A stretch of DNA of 64,000 nucleotides, taken from Adineta vaga. Lineage: Eukaryota > Rotifera. The notes under the pieces are model-generated. The model had not been told where the DNA came from and made no database searches. It was given only the letters and a program-made list of their open reading frames with translations. Positions 53,101-64,000 of this stretch are shown here, piece after piece. The DNA is taken from contig CP075492.1 of NCBI GenBank assembly GCA_021613535.1, forward strand, positions 12,958,001 to 13,022,000, read 5' to 3'. Every line of letters starts with the position of its first letter. Positions within the stretch are counted from its first letter, which is position 1. The position numbers and the translations under genes are program-made.

Positions 53101-54417
53101 CAAAAAACAAAAACGAAACAAGATGTAAAAAGATTTTATCAAGAACTTAAATGTATGTTTCTTTTTCTTCCCTGTTATCGATAATAGTCGATGAATTTGT
53201 ATCTCTTTTATGAATAATAAAATACAAATATTTGTTCGAAATCTGCAATCTTGCTTCGAGAAATTCTATTGGATAAGACTTTTTCTTACTGAGATTATTC
53301 TATAGAGGAGAAAATAAAAAGAAACTTTCTGCAACGAAAGAGATCATCACTATAATATCGATGTCTACAAAATCGCTAAAATGCTTCCCACTGTTTTAAC
53401 ATCTTATCATCCGAGTATATGAAGAGAGAGAATATAAGATTCAAATGATTAAAATAGAATGCACAAGTGAGATATATATATATATCATTGATCAGTACCT
53501 TCTCCTTTATCTTGTTATATATTTCCTTACTTTAATAGTATTGATTCACTTTCAATTATGATTATAATTAGAAATTTAATCAATGTCATATTTTGATATA
53601 AGTTGTTTTGTTTCAGTATTGATCAATTATGCACCATTCTATGTTTATATTCGAAAAAAATATATCGTCATTTTTTTTATTCTTTCGAAAGGTAATTCTC
53701 ATTATATGATCATCAACCAACACAAATTTTTATTCGTCGTACTTTTTCCTTACCTTTTTCTTTCTTGTTCTCTTTAATCTCTAATAGCAACTGTACTCAT
53801 ATGTGGCATGTCACAATGATAATTTACAACCACTTATTGACCAAGTTTCTGATTTTTGTCAAGATTTACATTGAAATTATTTCCTTTTGTGTAATAAATA
53901 ACTGCTATTCAATATGATATATAATCGATTGAATGCATCCATTGCATTAAAATATCAATTCAGTATATAAAATCAATTAAATGAACAGATCTCAGTAGTG
54001 ATGAAATTCGTTTTTGAGTATACAAAACACTTGTCCAACATAAATCTAGTCATTAGAAAAATATTTATTTATATCAGTATGAATAATATAAGTTTATGTG
54101 AATAAAACTGAATAACAAGGTGTATCTCCCTTCTTAGAACCAATCGCATTAGCGTACATTTTTACCTGTGTATATAGGATAGCTGCTTATTCACCGTGTG
54201 ATTTAAATGATAATGTAACATAGGAATATTTTTTTCATATCTCATTATCGAATTATTGAAGCGTGCTGCTATTCAAATAGGTGGTCTGCTCATTTCAAAT
54301 GAATTATCATATGTAAACAACATGTTTACCTGTACACAACGTCAATAGATACTAGTCTTGAAATATAAGAATTTTTTTCTACTTTTACTTTCAGACCGAC
54401 ATATATCTCTGTTAAAC
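53101..54417. other. Intergenic region with one possible orphan exon
   Basis: Mostly AT-rich non-coding DNA. At 53789-53875 a short frame directly after an acceptor (CTAATAG) reads QLYSYVACHNDNLQPLIDQ and continues to a stop. It looks coding, but no partner exon joins in phase, so it may be a gene fragment. Confidence 0.4.
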
Positions 54418-55831
54418 ATGAGCATCAAAGTTACAACGGTTTATGTTCGTTTGACGTTTCTAAGAATAGGTAATTGATTTGATAAGTAACTAGAAGAATA
54501 ATTTTTAATTATTAACCTAGGTGAAATTGATACGTTAAATGAAAAATATCAAGCACAAGCTTCAGTTGAAAGTCGTTGGATTGTTGACTTTGAACAACTA
54601 TCAACAATACTTTCTGCTGAGGATCAGCAATCCTTAATTGATGGAAAATCTGTTTCACTTCCTAAGTATACCGATTCTCATTGGCATCCACAAATTTACA
54701 TTGAAAATGCTCTTGGTGATCTTAAAGAACAAATAAGATATACAGCAAAAAAATCCAGAGAAAATGATCAAATTTATGTTTGTGAACATCGTGATATTAA
54801 AGGATTATTTTGGGAAAAACTTGAACTACAATACTTTCCAGCTGATGTTCAGGATTTATCTATTTCAGTTGCATCTATGTTATATGATGATCGAGCTATT
54901 TTACTTCCTGATCATCAACGAAATAGTGGAGTAAATCGAGAAGCTTTTGTTGATCAACAAGAATGGAGTCTTTTCGCTCATGTCGATACTGAACAAAGAA
55001 CGACGAATGAATTTAACACGCAATTTACTGATGAAGATAATGATCAAGCAGCAAACGTAACAGAACGAAAGCATACAATCGTTACTGTTACCTGTCATGC
55101 AGGTACGGAACTATTGTTTCAAATAATTAATAAAAAAAAATAATAGGATTATTTTGTTTTTAAGCTCGTCGATCAAGTTATTTCTATTGGAATGGATATT
55201 GTTTGATTTTCTTAATTACTTTGGTGTCATTTACATGCTATTTCATTCCACTAAAGTATATTATCTTTCTCGTTTCAGCTATTATATAACATACTTTTGT
55301 TTTCTTTTCTATTTAGTTCGATAGCTGGTCGAGTTCAAACAACAAGTACACTTCTTTTGACTTCCATTACATTTCGTTGGACAGTAAATAGATCACTCGT
55401 ATGTTATGAAGGGAAACGATATTAATTATATTAAATACTTTATTTTTGTGTTTTAGCCAACTATTTCCTACTTAACAACATTGGATATTTATGGGATAGC
55501 GTGCATCTTTCTTCTGGTCATTAATGGAATTTGGCACGCTGCTTGTAATACTATTGCAAACGAATTTGCATCCAACTTTAAAGAAACTCCAGCAACATGG
55601 GAACCGAAAATTGATCGAATGGCTTTTTATGTTATTTTTGGAGTTTTCATATTTGGTAATATATTCTTTATTATCTGGTTGTTCGCCGTTCCACTCAAAC
55701 TTCATCGAAAGATGCAACAAAAAGATTCTTTATTAAATTTATTGAAGTGGAAAGATATCAGCAAAAAGAGTGAAATGAACATGGAAAAATCGAAATCCGT
55801 TGGAACCTACGAACGCATACCCATCGATTAA
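54418..55831 (+). CDS. Pentameric ligand-gated channel subunit lacking the Cys-loop, copy 1
   Basis: Exons 54418-54469, 54521-55102, 55165-55255, 55317-55398 and 55457-55831 sum to 393 residues. The ligand-binding domain is recognisable: VYVRLTFLRIGEIDTLNEKY, SHWHPQIYIENALG, then GLFWEKLELQYFPADVQDLSI where the Cys-loop would sit. Both Cys-loop cysteines are missing, as in prokaryotic pLGICs. TM1 is around WNGYCLIFLITLVSFTCYFIP. TM2 follows GRVQTTSTLLLTSITFRW, TM3 is LDIYGIACIFLLVING, and TM4 is AFYVIFGVFIFGNIFFIIWL. No signal peptide is seen; an acceptor just before the start (TTTCAG, about 54388) allows a missing 5' exon. Tandem with the next gene, with identical intron positions in the shared part. 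Confidence 0.78.
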
Positions 55832-56221
55832 ATGGACAAAGAACAAAATACATTAGTAATCTGGACACAAACCTTTTCCCCTACTAAATGACAGTAAACT
55901 TTTAATAAAACTAATTCTCATTGATGAAGAAAATCGACTATTTACTTTTGATGTTAAGCAGATTAAAAGTAAACTTGTTCGAGCACGAAAAACGTTTCTA
56001 AAATGAATCATATATATGTATATAAGAAAATATCATGAGAGAAGAACTGTTTGAATAATGTTTGTTACTATTGTCATTTGACATAAAGTCAATCACTTGT
56101 TGATGATAATGATGATTCAATGTAAAACATTTTAAGTGCGGTATAGAGATCAAATATTTATATCAATGCACAGATAAAAACAAAAACTAACATTTGTTTA
56201 GATTACAAATACGTGCAAACG
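55832..56221. other. Intergenic stretch between tandem channel genes
   Basis: 390 bases of AT-rich DNA. No gene is supported; it probably contains the promoter of the second channel gene. Confidence 0.45.
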
Positions 56222-57737
56222 ATGTCGACTATCAGGCAAGGACTTGCAAGTATGTGGTCAAAAATCGGTATTCTGAGCTGAAAATATATCTTGATTTCAT
56301 GATTGTTTTTAGTATTTCAAAATATTGAAGAAAAACACGGAGATTTTGTATCAAATAAAACGATTAAAGTTTATGTTCGATTGATGTTTCTAAGAATAGG
56401 TATTTGATTTAAAAGTAAACAACTATTGTATATCATGCTGAATTATTTTAGGTGAAATTGATACATTGAATGAAAAATATCAAGCACAAGCTGCTATAGA
56501 AGCACGTTGGTCTGTTGAATTGGACAAAATCATATCAATTCTTTCATTAGATGATCGAAAACGTTTAACAGATGGAAAATCAGTTTCACTTCTTCAATAT
56601 TCAGTATTACATTGGCATCCGCAACTCTACATTGAAAATGTTCTTGGTGATCTTAAAGAACAAATAAGATATACAGTAAAAAAATCCAAAGAAAATGATC
56701 AAATTTATGTTTGTGAACATCGTGATATTAAAGGATTATTTTGGGAAAAACTTGAATTACACTATTTTCCATCTGATATTCAAGATCTATCTATTTCAAT
56801 TGCATCGATGTTCTACAATGATAGAGTTATTTTACTTGCCGATCCAAATCATCTTAGCGGAGTCAATCGAGAAGCTTTTGTTGATCAACAGGAATGGAAA
56901 TTATATTCACATGTTGATACAGAATCAAGATATGTAACAGAATATCTTATTCGTGATAGTGAGGAAGAAGATGATGATGAAAATGAACCGAAAGAATATT
57001 TCAATAAGTCAGAAGATCAAAAACGATCGATATTAACAATAACTTGTCATGCAGGTTTGTAATTTAAATTAATCAGAAAATAATATTTTGATATATTCAA
57101 AGCTCGTCGATCAAATTATTTCTATTGGAATGGTTATTGTCTCATCTTATTAATTACTCTCATGGCATTTTGCATCTTTGCAATTCCAGCTCAGTAAGTT
57201 TATTATTTTTGACAACAACAAAAAAAAATCAATCGTTGAAAGTATATATCAATTTAATTTTAAGTTTTGCAGCAAATCGAATTCAGACATCATGTACGTT
57301 ACTCCTAACATCGATTTCATTTCGTTGGACAGTGAATCGATCACTTGTAAGTTGTATAGAAAAAGAGAAAAACTAATATGATTTTCTTTTCTTCTTTTCA
57401 GCCAACAATTTCATATTTGACTTCTCTGGATAAATATGCTATATTATGTATGTTTACTCTGGTTATTCTTTGCATCTGGCATGCTAGTTTAGGCGCGTAT
57501 TTATTTCTTTTTACATCGGATTTCCGTGTTACACGTGATATGTGGCTTGTTCATGTTGATCATTGTGTTTTTATGAGTTCGATTAGTATTTTTATAATCA
57601 TTCATTTGATTCTATTAACATGGCTTTATTATGTTCCACTTAAATCTCGTCGACAAATGGCAAAAAAAGATATGGAATATAGACAATTGATTCGTAATGA
57701 AAAAAAGAACGTGAAATATACGCCTATATTAATATGA
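56222..57737 (+). CDS. Pentameric ligand-gated channel subunit lacking the Cys-loop, copy 2
   Basis: Exons 56222-56267, 56313-56399, 56452-57054, 57103-57193, 57265-57346 and 57402-57737 sum to 414 residues. It parallels copy 1: VYVRLMFLRIGEIDTLNEKY, WHPQLYIENVLG, GLFWEKLELHYFPSDIQDLSI without Cys-loop cysteines. The membrane region has ANRIQTSCTLLLTSISFRW before TM2 and helices matching copy 1. It has an extra 5' exon (MSTIRQGLASMWSK) that is not a signal peptide, and an acidic insert (EEEDDDENEPKE) before TM1. Introns sit at homologous places, so the pair arose by tandem duplication. The chloride-channel PAR motif and the -1' glutamate of cation channels are both absent, so selectivity is open. 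Confidence 0.78.
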
Positions 57738-57914
57738 AGCAGATGACTTTTGCTTTTTTTTTTGTTGGTTGTTTGTCTGTGCTGTTTTATTCAATAATTA
57801 TAGCTAAAAGAAGAAATTTGAATATGTATTGCATAAGAAGAAAAAAAGTGAGAGAGAAAAAAAAAGGGTAAAAAAAACCGTTTTAGATTATGTTCATATA
57901 TATTAAGAATAAGC

Positions 57915-59075
57915 TTAAGCTTCTTCTTCTCGATGTTCTTTAGCTGATTTAAGTTGAATTTGATCACGAAAATTGACTTTTTCTTCTTCTTTTGGTTCTT
58001 CTTTGAGAGCAAATTTATTTGTTGTTTGTTTTAAGTTAGCCATATTGATAAAATTTGGTTCATCTTCTTTAGGTTTTTTGATCTTGTTCAATCTAGTGAA
58101 GAAATACACAAGAGAAAATGATGAACATTGTTTTTCCCTAAAAACAAAAACTTACTTTTGTTCCGTTTTGGAGACTTTCTTGAGTGATGGTTTAACGAAT
58201 TTGCCTTTGATATCATTAATTTTGATATTTAATTCATTGATCTAAACGAGTGAGAGAAAGTTTTTTTGGGTTTTTTTTCTTCTTTGCAATAAAAAATTTG
58301 TTTTCTCGTACATCATAATCTTGTTTACGAATTTTGAACTCCAATTCATAACGACTGTCTTCCGTTGCTTTTAATTGATTATGAAGTTCTTGACATAGTG
58401 CTTTTAATTGAGCTGGAAGGAAAAAAAACAAAAGAGATCTTTTTTTTCAAATCGTTTCTTGTTGAAATAATCAATTACAATCGCTCATTGATGAAACATC
58501 GTCAAGTGGTTTTAAACGTTGTTCAATATAATTTTTACGTGCTTCCAAACGACGTTGTTGTTCACCTTTAAGATTGTCTGTAGCCATTTTCATGATAAGA
58601 AGCTAAATCAATCGGTGTTTGTTAAGATGAAACAGATGACTAATCGAATACATACACGAAGTTTTCGTTTCTTTTCAGGTGTTAAACCGAAACGTTTCTT
58701 CTTTTCAGCCGCATCACGAGCTTCTTGACGTTTACGTTCTCGATCAGCTTTCTTGCGTGCTCGTTTTTCATCTTCAGTAAGTGCTCGATCCTAATCGAAG
58801 AAGATGTCTCTTTCTGTTTTATTCTTCAATTATTTGTCAAATGTCATGCATTTTTTATATTGATTTGAATCCGAACAGCTTTTCATTTGATATATCATGC
58901 AAGATATATATATATGTGTGTGTGTTTTTTGAATGCAGCAGAAAAAAATCAATAAGATGCGAAGAATTTTTATAATGATTTTCATGCATTGTGCATACGT
59001 GCAAAACAAGATCACATGCGAATTGATTATTGAACGTGTTTTATTTTATGTGTAGTTTATTACCTCGTCAGCCAT
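57915..59075 (-). CDS. Troponin I, copy 1
   Basis: Six exons (59075-59064, 58790-58656, 58602-58479, 58412-58312, 58241-58156, 58092-57915) sum to 211 residues. The product starts MADEDRALTEDEKRARKK and continues through a basic coiled region (EAAEKKKRFGLTPEKKRKLR-type), LLIMKMATDNLK and the TnT-binding heptads. The inhibitory and switch segment is INDIKGKFVKPSLKKVSK, and the tail is charged. This is the thin-filament subunit that blocks actin-myosin interaction until calcium binds troponin C. The same first micro-exon (ATGGCTGACGAG) is used in both copies. Relative to copy 2 it has an extra 66-base intron (58478-58413) in the middle of the coiled region. Confidence 0.9.
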
Positions 59076-59812
59076 TTTTTTGCTCTTTTGCTAGTTAACT
59101 AGAAGTCGATTTGTTGATTTAGTTTCTGTCCTTCGTTGATCTTGGAAAGAAGCAAAAGCAGGATAGACACTGGAGGATGATGATGTTTGTACCAAACACT
59201 TATTTCTCTTTTTTTTCTCTCTCTCTCTCTTCTTGGCAATATCTACCCACGTATAAGCCACAAAACAGCAGAACGACGAAGCCGAAAAAATGGCAAAGAG
59301 AGGAAGAAATCGACGATATTGTCCTATTCCTAAAATATCTGTTTATATGATCGTACGGAGATATTATGCAGAAGAAGAAGAAGAAGAAGATGAAGAAAGA
59401 GAAATGAGAGTCTCGTTACATTTTCTATATGTATGAATGTTTATATGGGATATCGACGGCAAACAAGAACGCTCGTTATTGTTCCCTTCCGTCTCGCGCA
59501 TTTATGCGCATCAGTACGCATATGTCGATACATATGGATATAGAAATGGATAAGCAGAGAAATACGAATGGACCAATATTTTTATCTCTCTTCATTGTAT
59601 TGGAAGATGATAGATTGCAAGAGCAAAAAAGAAGAACAGATATCTCCAGTACCAAAATATCAATCGTTACTGGAATAAAAATGAAAATCAATGATTATAT
59701 ATATATATGTATATGATATCTAGATGAAAAGAAGCAGTCTGTTTTTATTTGTGTTTTTTTCTACGAAAACTAAAAACTAAAAGAAGAAAAAGAAGAGAAA
59801 AATGTTTCCTGT
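59076..59812. other. Upstream region of troponin I copy 1
   Basis: 737 bases, the only room for the promoter of copy 1 after copy 2 ends. It has a CTTCTT/AGAAGA microsatellite near 59370-59400 and a perfect inverted repeat GCGCATTTATGCGC at 59496-59509. No gene was recognised. Confidence 0.45.
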
Positions 59813-60672
59813 TTATTCATCTTCATGATGATGTTCGCCTTTTGTTGATTTCAACTGAATTTGTTCACGAAAATTAACTTTATCTTCATGTTCATCTTTC
59901 AAAGCAAATTTATTTGTTGATTGCTTCAGATGAGCACGAAAATCGATTTCTTCTTCTTTTGGTTTTTGTAATTTTTGAATTCTAATAAATTCAATAGAAT
60001 TAAATGTATCAGTTTCTTCAATGATCAAACTTACTTTTGAGTTGTTTTTGATACTTTTTTCAATGTTGGTTTAATAAATTTACCTTTTGCATCATTAACT
60101 TTAATTGTTAATTCATTAATCTAAAAGCAAAACATGAATTTTTTCTACATTCTATTAATAAATTGAATTTACTTCATAATCTTGACGACGAATTTTCATT
60201 TCCATATCGTATCGTGCTTCTTCAGTACTACCCAATTGTTTAAAAAGATCTTTTACTAATGAAACAAGACTTGCTTCATTGAGAGAATTAAGATCACTTG
60301 GTATTGCTTTAACACGTTCTTCAATGTATTTTTTACGTGCACCAGAACGTTGTTCAGCAGCATTTTTCAGATTGTCTGTAGCCATTTTCATGATAAGAAG
60401 CTAAATCAATCGGTTTTTATTAAACATGAAACAGATGCCAAATCGAATACATACACGAAGTTTTCGTTTCTTTTCAGGTGTTAAAGCAAAACGTTTCTTC
60501 TTTTCAGCCGCATCACGAGCTTCTTGACGTTTACGCTCACGTTCAGCTTTCTTTTGAGCTTTCTTTTCTTGTTCAGTTAATGCACGATCCTTGAATTATT
60601 CAAAAACATTTCTCCAGATCATGAATTGAATGAACCATGTTCTCTCCGTATCCTTCTTACCTCGTCAGCCAT
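59813..60672 (-). CDS. Troponin I, copy 2
   Basis: Five exons (60672-60661, 60589-60455, 60400-60173, 60120-60035, 59981-59813) sum to 209 residues. The order is MADEDRALTEQEKKAQKK, a basic coiled region, LLIMKMATDNLKNAAEQ, and LGSTEEARYDMEMKIRRQDY. The inhibitory segment is VNDAKGKFIKPTLKKVSK, and the tail ends GEHHHEDE. All core troponin I elements are kept. The first two exon lengths (12 and 135) and the 86-base exon are identical to copy 1. The coiled-region exon is continuous here but split in copy 1. The divergence between copies suggests an old duplication with possible muscle-type specialisation (inference). Confidence 0.9.
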
Positions 60673-61080
60673 GTTACTCCTTTGTAGTACTTGTTTGCAA
60701 TGATCTTATCCTTCCAGCTCAAAGCAATAAAAACAATGAATGATAATCACATTTTCCTTTTTCTTATTTGTCTCTTATTCTAAAGATCACTTCTTGCTTC
60801 CCAATATCATTAAAACCAAACAAGACAAAAAAATATGTCATTGACAATTTCTCTCCTCCTCCTCCGTCTTCTTCTTCATCATCTTTTGTCTCACAGCAAT
60901 TCTGATCATTTGCACACATCAATGCCTTTCAACAGATGTATATTGTTAGTATATAACCATGATTTATACACATATATATTTATAGCAAAAAAAATAGACT
61001 ATCTACTAGTCTACAAAACAAATATGGAATGAGATAAAAAACAAGAATAACAGAAAAAGAAAAAAAGGAAAGAAAAAATC
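60673..61080. other. Intergenic stretch
   Basis: 408 bases between the troponin I copy 2 start and the BTBD gene stop, both on the minus strand. It is pyrimidine-rich near 60850-60890. It probably carries the troponin I copy 2 promoter. Confidence 0.45.
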
Positions 61081-62965
61081 TTATAGACAAAAAATGATTT
61101 CAGGTATCTGTCCATCATCAACATTTGATCCATTATTTTCGCCAGAAGCTAGAAATAAGGAGAGAAAAAAAGAAACGAATAGAATAATGTATCTCTAAAC
61201 GAATAACTAACCATATGCAAAATTAAATGTTACTTTGCCATCAAGACCACAATCATGAGTGATTCGACGTAATCCGCTGATACCATAAAATGAATCTGGA
61301 CCCTAAAAAAATATAATCATTTGATTTAAATATATTCTACAGAAAGAAATCGTTCTCATTATCTTGTAGTCTTATCTTCAAAAAGCAGAATTCCATCACG
61401 TATTATATCTAATAACTTCAGACAGATCTCATCCTACGTATTTCTGTATTCTTCGATACTATCAAGGAATGAGAGAAAAACTTACTTTAAGTTTAGCACT
61501 TGCAACATAATATTCCCCTTGCTGAATTTCTAATGGTTCTTTGAATGATACTCGGAAAGTCGATGATGATCCATCGGCCATAAATGTTGTTTCATTTTCA
61601 CCTAATATTCGACCAGAATCCAAATGATGTAACTAAATTATTATAAAAAACATAATGACTTTTTCATTTCTATAGAAAAACAAAAGCATTTACCTGTATG
61701 TGAACATTATATTCAAAAGGTTCTCTAATACTTCCATAGAGTCCATAACCAGCAATTAATAATCTTCGATCACATTTAAAACGAATTCGATCAAATGCAT
61801 CTGAATAAGACCAACGATGTTCAACTTCTCCTTCACGAAATCGATTAACAACATATTCTTTAAATGTACTTCTTGGTTCATCATCAAATTCACATAATTT
61901 ATAAGATTTAGTCGGTAAATTAAAATATAAAAATATTGAAATAATTTCTTTATCAGTTAAAATTCCTGATTGAGCTGGACCTTGGGCAAATTCTTCTTGA
62001 GTCATCAATGGAAAACGAATTAATTTCAAAGCTCCACCTAATGTTTGTCGAATCAGATCTGGTGTAATAATTTGATTCATACTTTGACATTTATTTTTTG
62101 CCCATGCTATACATGTTTGCCATAATTTAATTTCTCGTACACCCAATGTATCACGTTTTAAAATTGCCATCAATGTATCTAAATCAATATCAAGTAATTC
62201 AGGTGTTTGTAATGCATACATAGCATTCTTATCGATCACTTCTAAACATTGAGCAGCTAATTGTGCTTCATCAAATAAACGTGCTTGACTCAATAAAATC
62301 AATACATTTTCAATTGAAATATTTTTCTTTAGAAAATCGACACAAAGACGTTCAAGACCAAGTATACAATATTTCTTTGCACCATATAATATCGACATAA
62401 CTGTATCATGTGTTATAGCTGTTGATGGATTATGATAATCTCCATATAAGAAACGTAGTAATGTACGAAATGCATGTGTTTCCATATCGGGTACATGAAT
62501 AATTGATGATAGAGTTTCACTATTTCGTTGAAACATTGCTTCAAATACGCATGAACCAACACTTAAAACAAATTTATGTGCAGGAATTAATTCATCACTG
62601 TCATGTAATTCAAAATGAATATCAGCCATATATTCATTTAAACATAATGCTGATATACGATCATTTAAAGATGTTTTAGATGCCTTAAAGAAGAAACGTT
62701 CTGTATGATATGAAAAAGAAATAAGAAAATATTTGATTGTTACCTGCCAATTGAAGGGCAAACTAATTATTTGTTTATTTTGATTATCATCATTTTCATG
62801 TTCGATGTGGGTGTTCGAGGACACGGCATTGGCGGGTGGAGGAAGACTTGATGCTTCATTAAATGTTGTTGAAGAACGACGTGGAATCGGATGATTATGA
62901 TGATCAGGTAGTGGAATTGGAGGATGAGGAGAGGTGAATGATGATGATGAATTCGCTTTTGGCAT
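61081..62965 (-). CDS. BTB-BACK-PHR protein of the BTBD1/2/3/6 family
   Basis: Exons 62965-62744, 62683-61694, 61632-61486, 61302-61212 and 61148-61081 sum to 505 residues. A Pro/Ser-rich N-terminus leads into NWQASKTSLNDRI, and a BTB domain (DIHFELHDSDELIPAHKFVL) covers about 75-185. A BACK region with LCVDFLKKNISIENVL and VREIKLWQTCIAWAKNKC follows. The C-terminal PHR domain covers about 360-505 (RFKCDRRLLIAGYGLYG, TFRVSFKEPLEIQQGEYY, GLDGKVTFNFAYASGENNGS). Known members are substrate adaptors for cullin-3 ubiquitin ligases. The length and domain order match the family. The ATG at 62965 fits; an upstream in-frame TTG is not a better start. Confidence 0.92.
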
Positions 62966-64000
62966 GATCAATGCGCAGTATTGACTGCACGAAAGATCGT
63001 TTTTTACCTAGTTAATAATAAATCATATACATATATTGAGTCGAGGTCTTACCAACAAACATTTCATTCGAGTTTTCTCTTAACCAGCCAGATTTATTTT
63101 ATACGATTAAGTGAATATATATATAATAGATATTTATAAAAACTCAAATCTGTTATGGGGAAAGAAGAGAAAATAATAAGAAATTTGAGTTTAAGATATT
63201 TTTATACGATAGATGGGGCTAGATTATCAATCAATATAAACAATCATATCTGAGCTATATCACATATATGTATATGTTAAAAAATTAATGACGTGAAATT
63301 CGAGAGATCTTCTCACAAAATAAGAAAAAATGTAAATTTTTTATTGAAAAGTAATTTGAAGTAAGAAATATGACGATATGTTTTGATTACCTGTTAAGAA
63401 AAACTCCAGTAGGGGGTAACATTTTCGTTATTGTTTTTTATAAAGTTATCATCATATTTAGAGTAATCTTATCACCTATATCAATACTCACAATAACACA
63501 AGGATTCATTTCCGATATGAGTATCTTCTTTTGTTATTGTTTATATTGCTATTGATCCGAATATGAAGAAGATAATTGTACAAAAGAGGTCGATAGTTCT
63601 ATATACTTATCATTGGAGTCTTTTTTTCTTATGTAGGAAAAGACCCGTTAGTAAATACCATCAAAACATATTGTCGATATTAGAATATAAGAAAGATTTC
63701 ATTCGTTGTACTAACCAAGTTTGTATGCAATTTAAAAATCAGTTGTGTAATTCTCTCCTTGATTACACATATGCAATATGAAAAATCTCAAGAATTTATA
63801 CACACCTCCAATTTTTTTTAAAAAAATCTATAGATGAAGTGTGGCCAATATATATGTATATTATAACTGAACAAGTTCTCTCTAGATTGTCCTCTGTATA
63901 TTCACCTATTTTATATACGAAGTTACTTAACTCATTCACACCTCTTACATTCTTATCATACCACGTCACAGTTCGACTTCATGCAGTGTCAAACTGTCAT
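62966..64000. other. Upstream flank at the window edge
   Basis: About 1 kb of AT-rich DNA upstream of the BTBD gene. Short frames at 63370-63781 have no recognisable features. No gene is supported. Confidence 0.5.

Noticed and set aside
63370-63781. Two short frames near the window end
   Set aside because: No recognisable domain and no coding-like pattern compared with neighbours.
1-64000. tRNA genes, rRNA, CRISPR arrays and intact transposons
   Set aside because: No tRNA B-box with matching fold, no rRNA-like stretch, no spaced direct repeats, and no transposase, integrase or reverse-transcriptase motif was recognised by eye. A covariance or profile search would be needed to exclude divergent ones.

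Overview
The window looks like nuclear DNA from a bdelloid rotifer (Adineta/Rotaria type). It is AT-rich and gene-dense, with many GT-AG introns of about 45-65 bp and animal-specific genes: class B GPCR, cadherin, troponin I, TRPM, BTB-BACK-PHR and ARID2. The taxon is inferred from gene style and content; no species marker was seen. No rRNA, tRNA, CRISPR array or intact transposon was recognised.

Layout. 0.9-4.3 kb: a multi-BIR/RING inhibitor-of-apoptosis-like gene (+) facing a small RING-only gene (-). 5.0-11.5 kb: the large subunit of RNA polymerase I (POLR1A, -), with a one-base frame break. 11.7-12.5 kb: an orphan multi-pass membrane protein (+). 13.5-17.6 kb: an ARID2-like chromatin-remodelling subunit (+). 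18.4-21.2 kb: a secreted/membrane protein with an ephrin-receptor-like cysteine module (+), also with a frame break. 23.9-26.1 kb: a class B GPCR (+).

26.9-39.4 kb is the most striking region. Two arms of about 4.35 kb, roughly 97% identical, lie in inverted orientation around a 3.7 kb spacer. Each arm carries a complete 873-residue cadherin gene plus about 1.7 kb of upstream DNA, so the two genes converge on the spacer. The spacer holds a decayed von Willebrand A (vWA)-domain fragment. Single-copy genes flank the structure: the GPCR on the left and an alkaline phosphatase (39.6-41.3 kb, -) on the right.

41.9-46.8 kb: a short TRPM channel (+) with a frame break near its N-terminus. 46.9-49.8 kb: an ADP-ribosylglycohydrolase with a long tail and a C-terminal membrane segment (-). 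51.6-53.1 kb: a UBASH3-type histidine phosphatase domain without UBA or SH3 (+). 54.4-57.7 kb: two tandem pentameric ligand-gated channel subunits that lack the Cys-loop cysteines and an obvious signal peptide (+). 57.9-60.7 kb: two tandem troponin I genes (-) that differ by one intron. 61.1-63.0 kb: a BTBD1/2/3/6-type BTB-BACK-PHR protein (-).

The genes do not form one pathway; this is an ordinary mixed eukaryotic neighbourhood. Three features deserve attention: the long palindrome, the local tandem duplications (channel, troponin I), and three isolated frame breaks in otherwise well-preserved genes. The frame breaks may be read errors or decay of one copy in a redundant genome. Exon boundaries were read by eye. 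For seven gene models the exon lengths were summed and give whole numbers of codons: IAP-like, ARID2, UBASH3-like, both channel subunits, both troponins and BTBD (the troponins are a pair, as are the channels).
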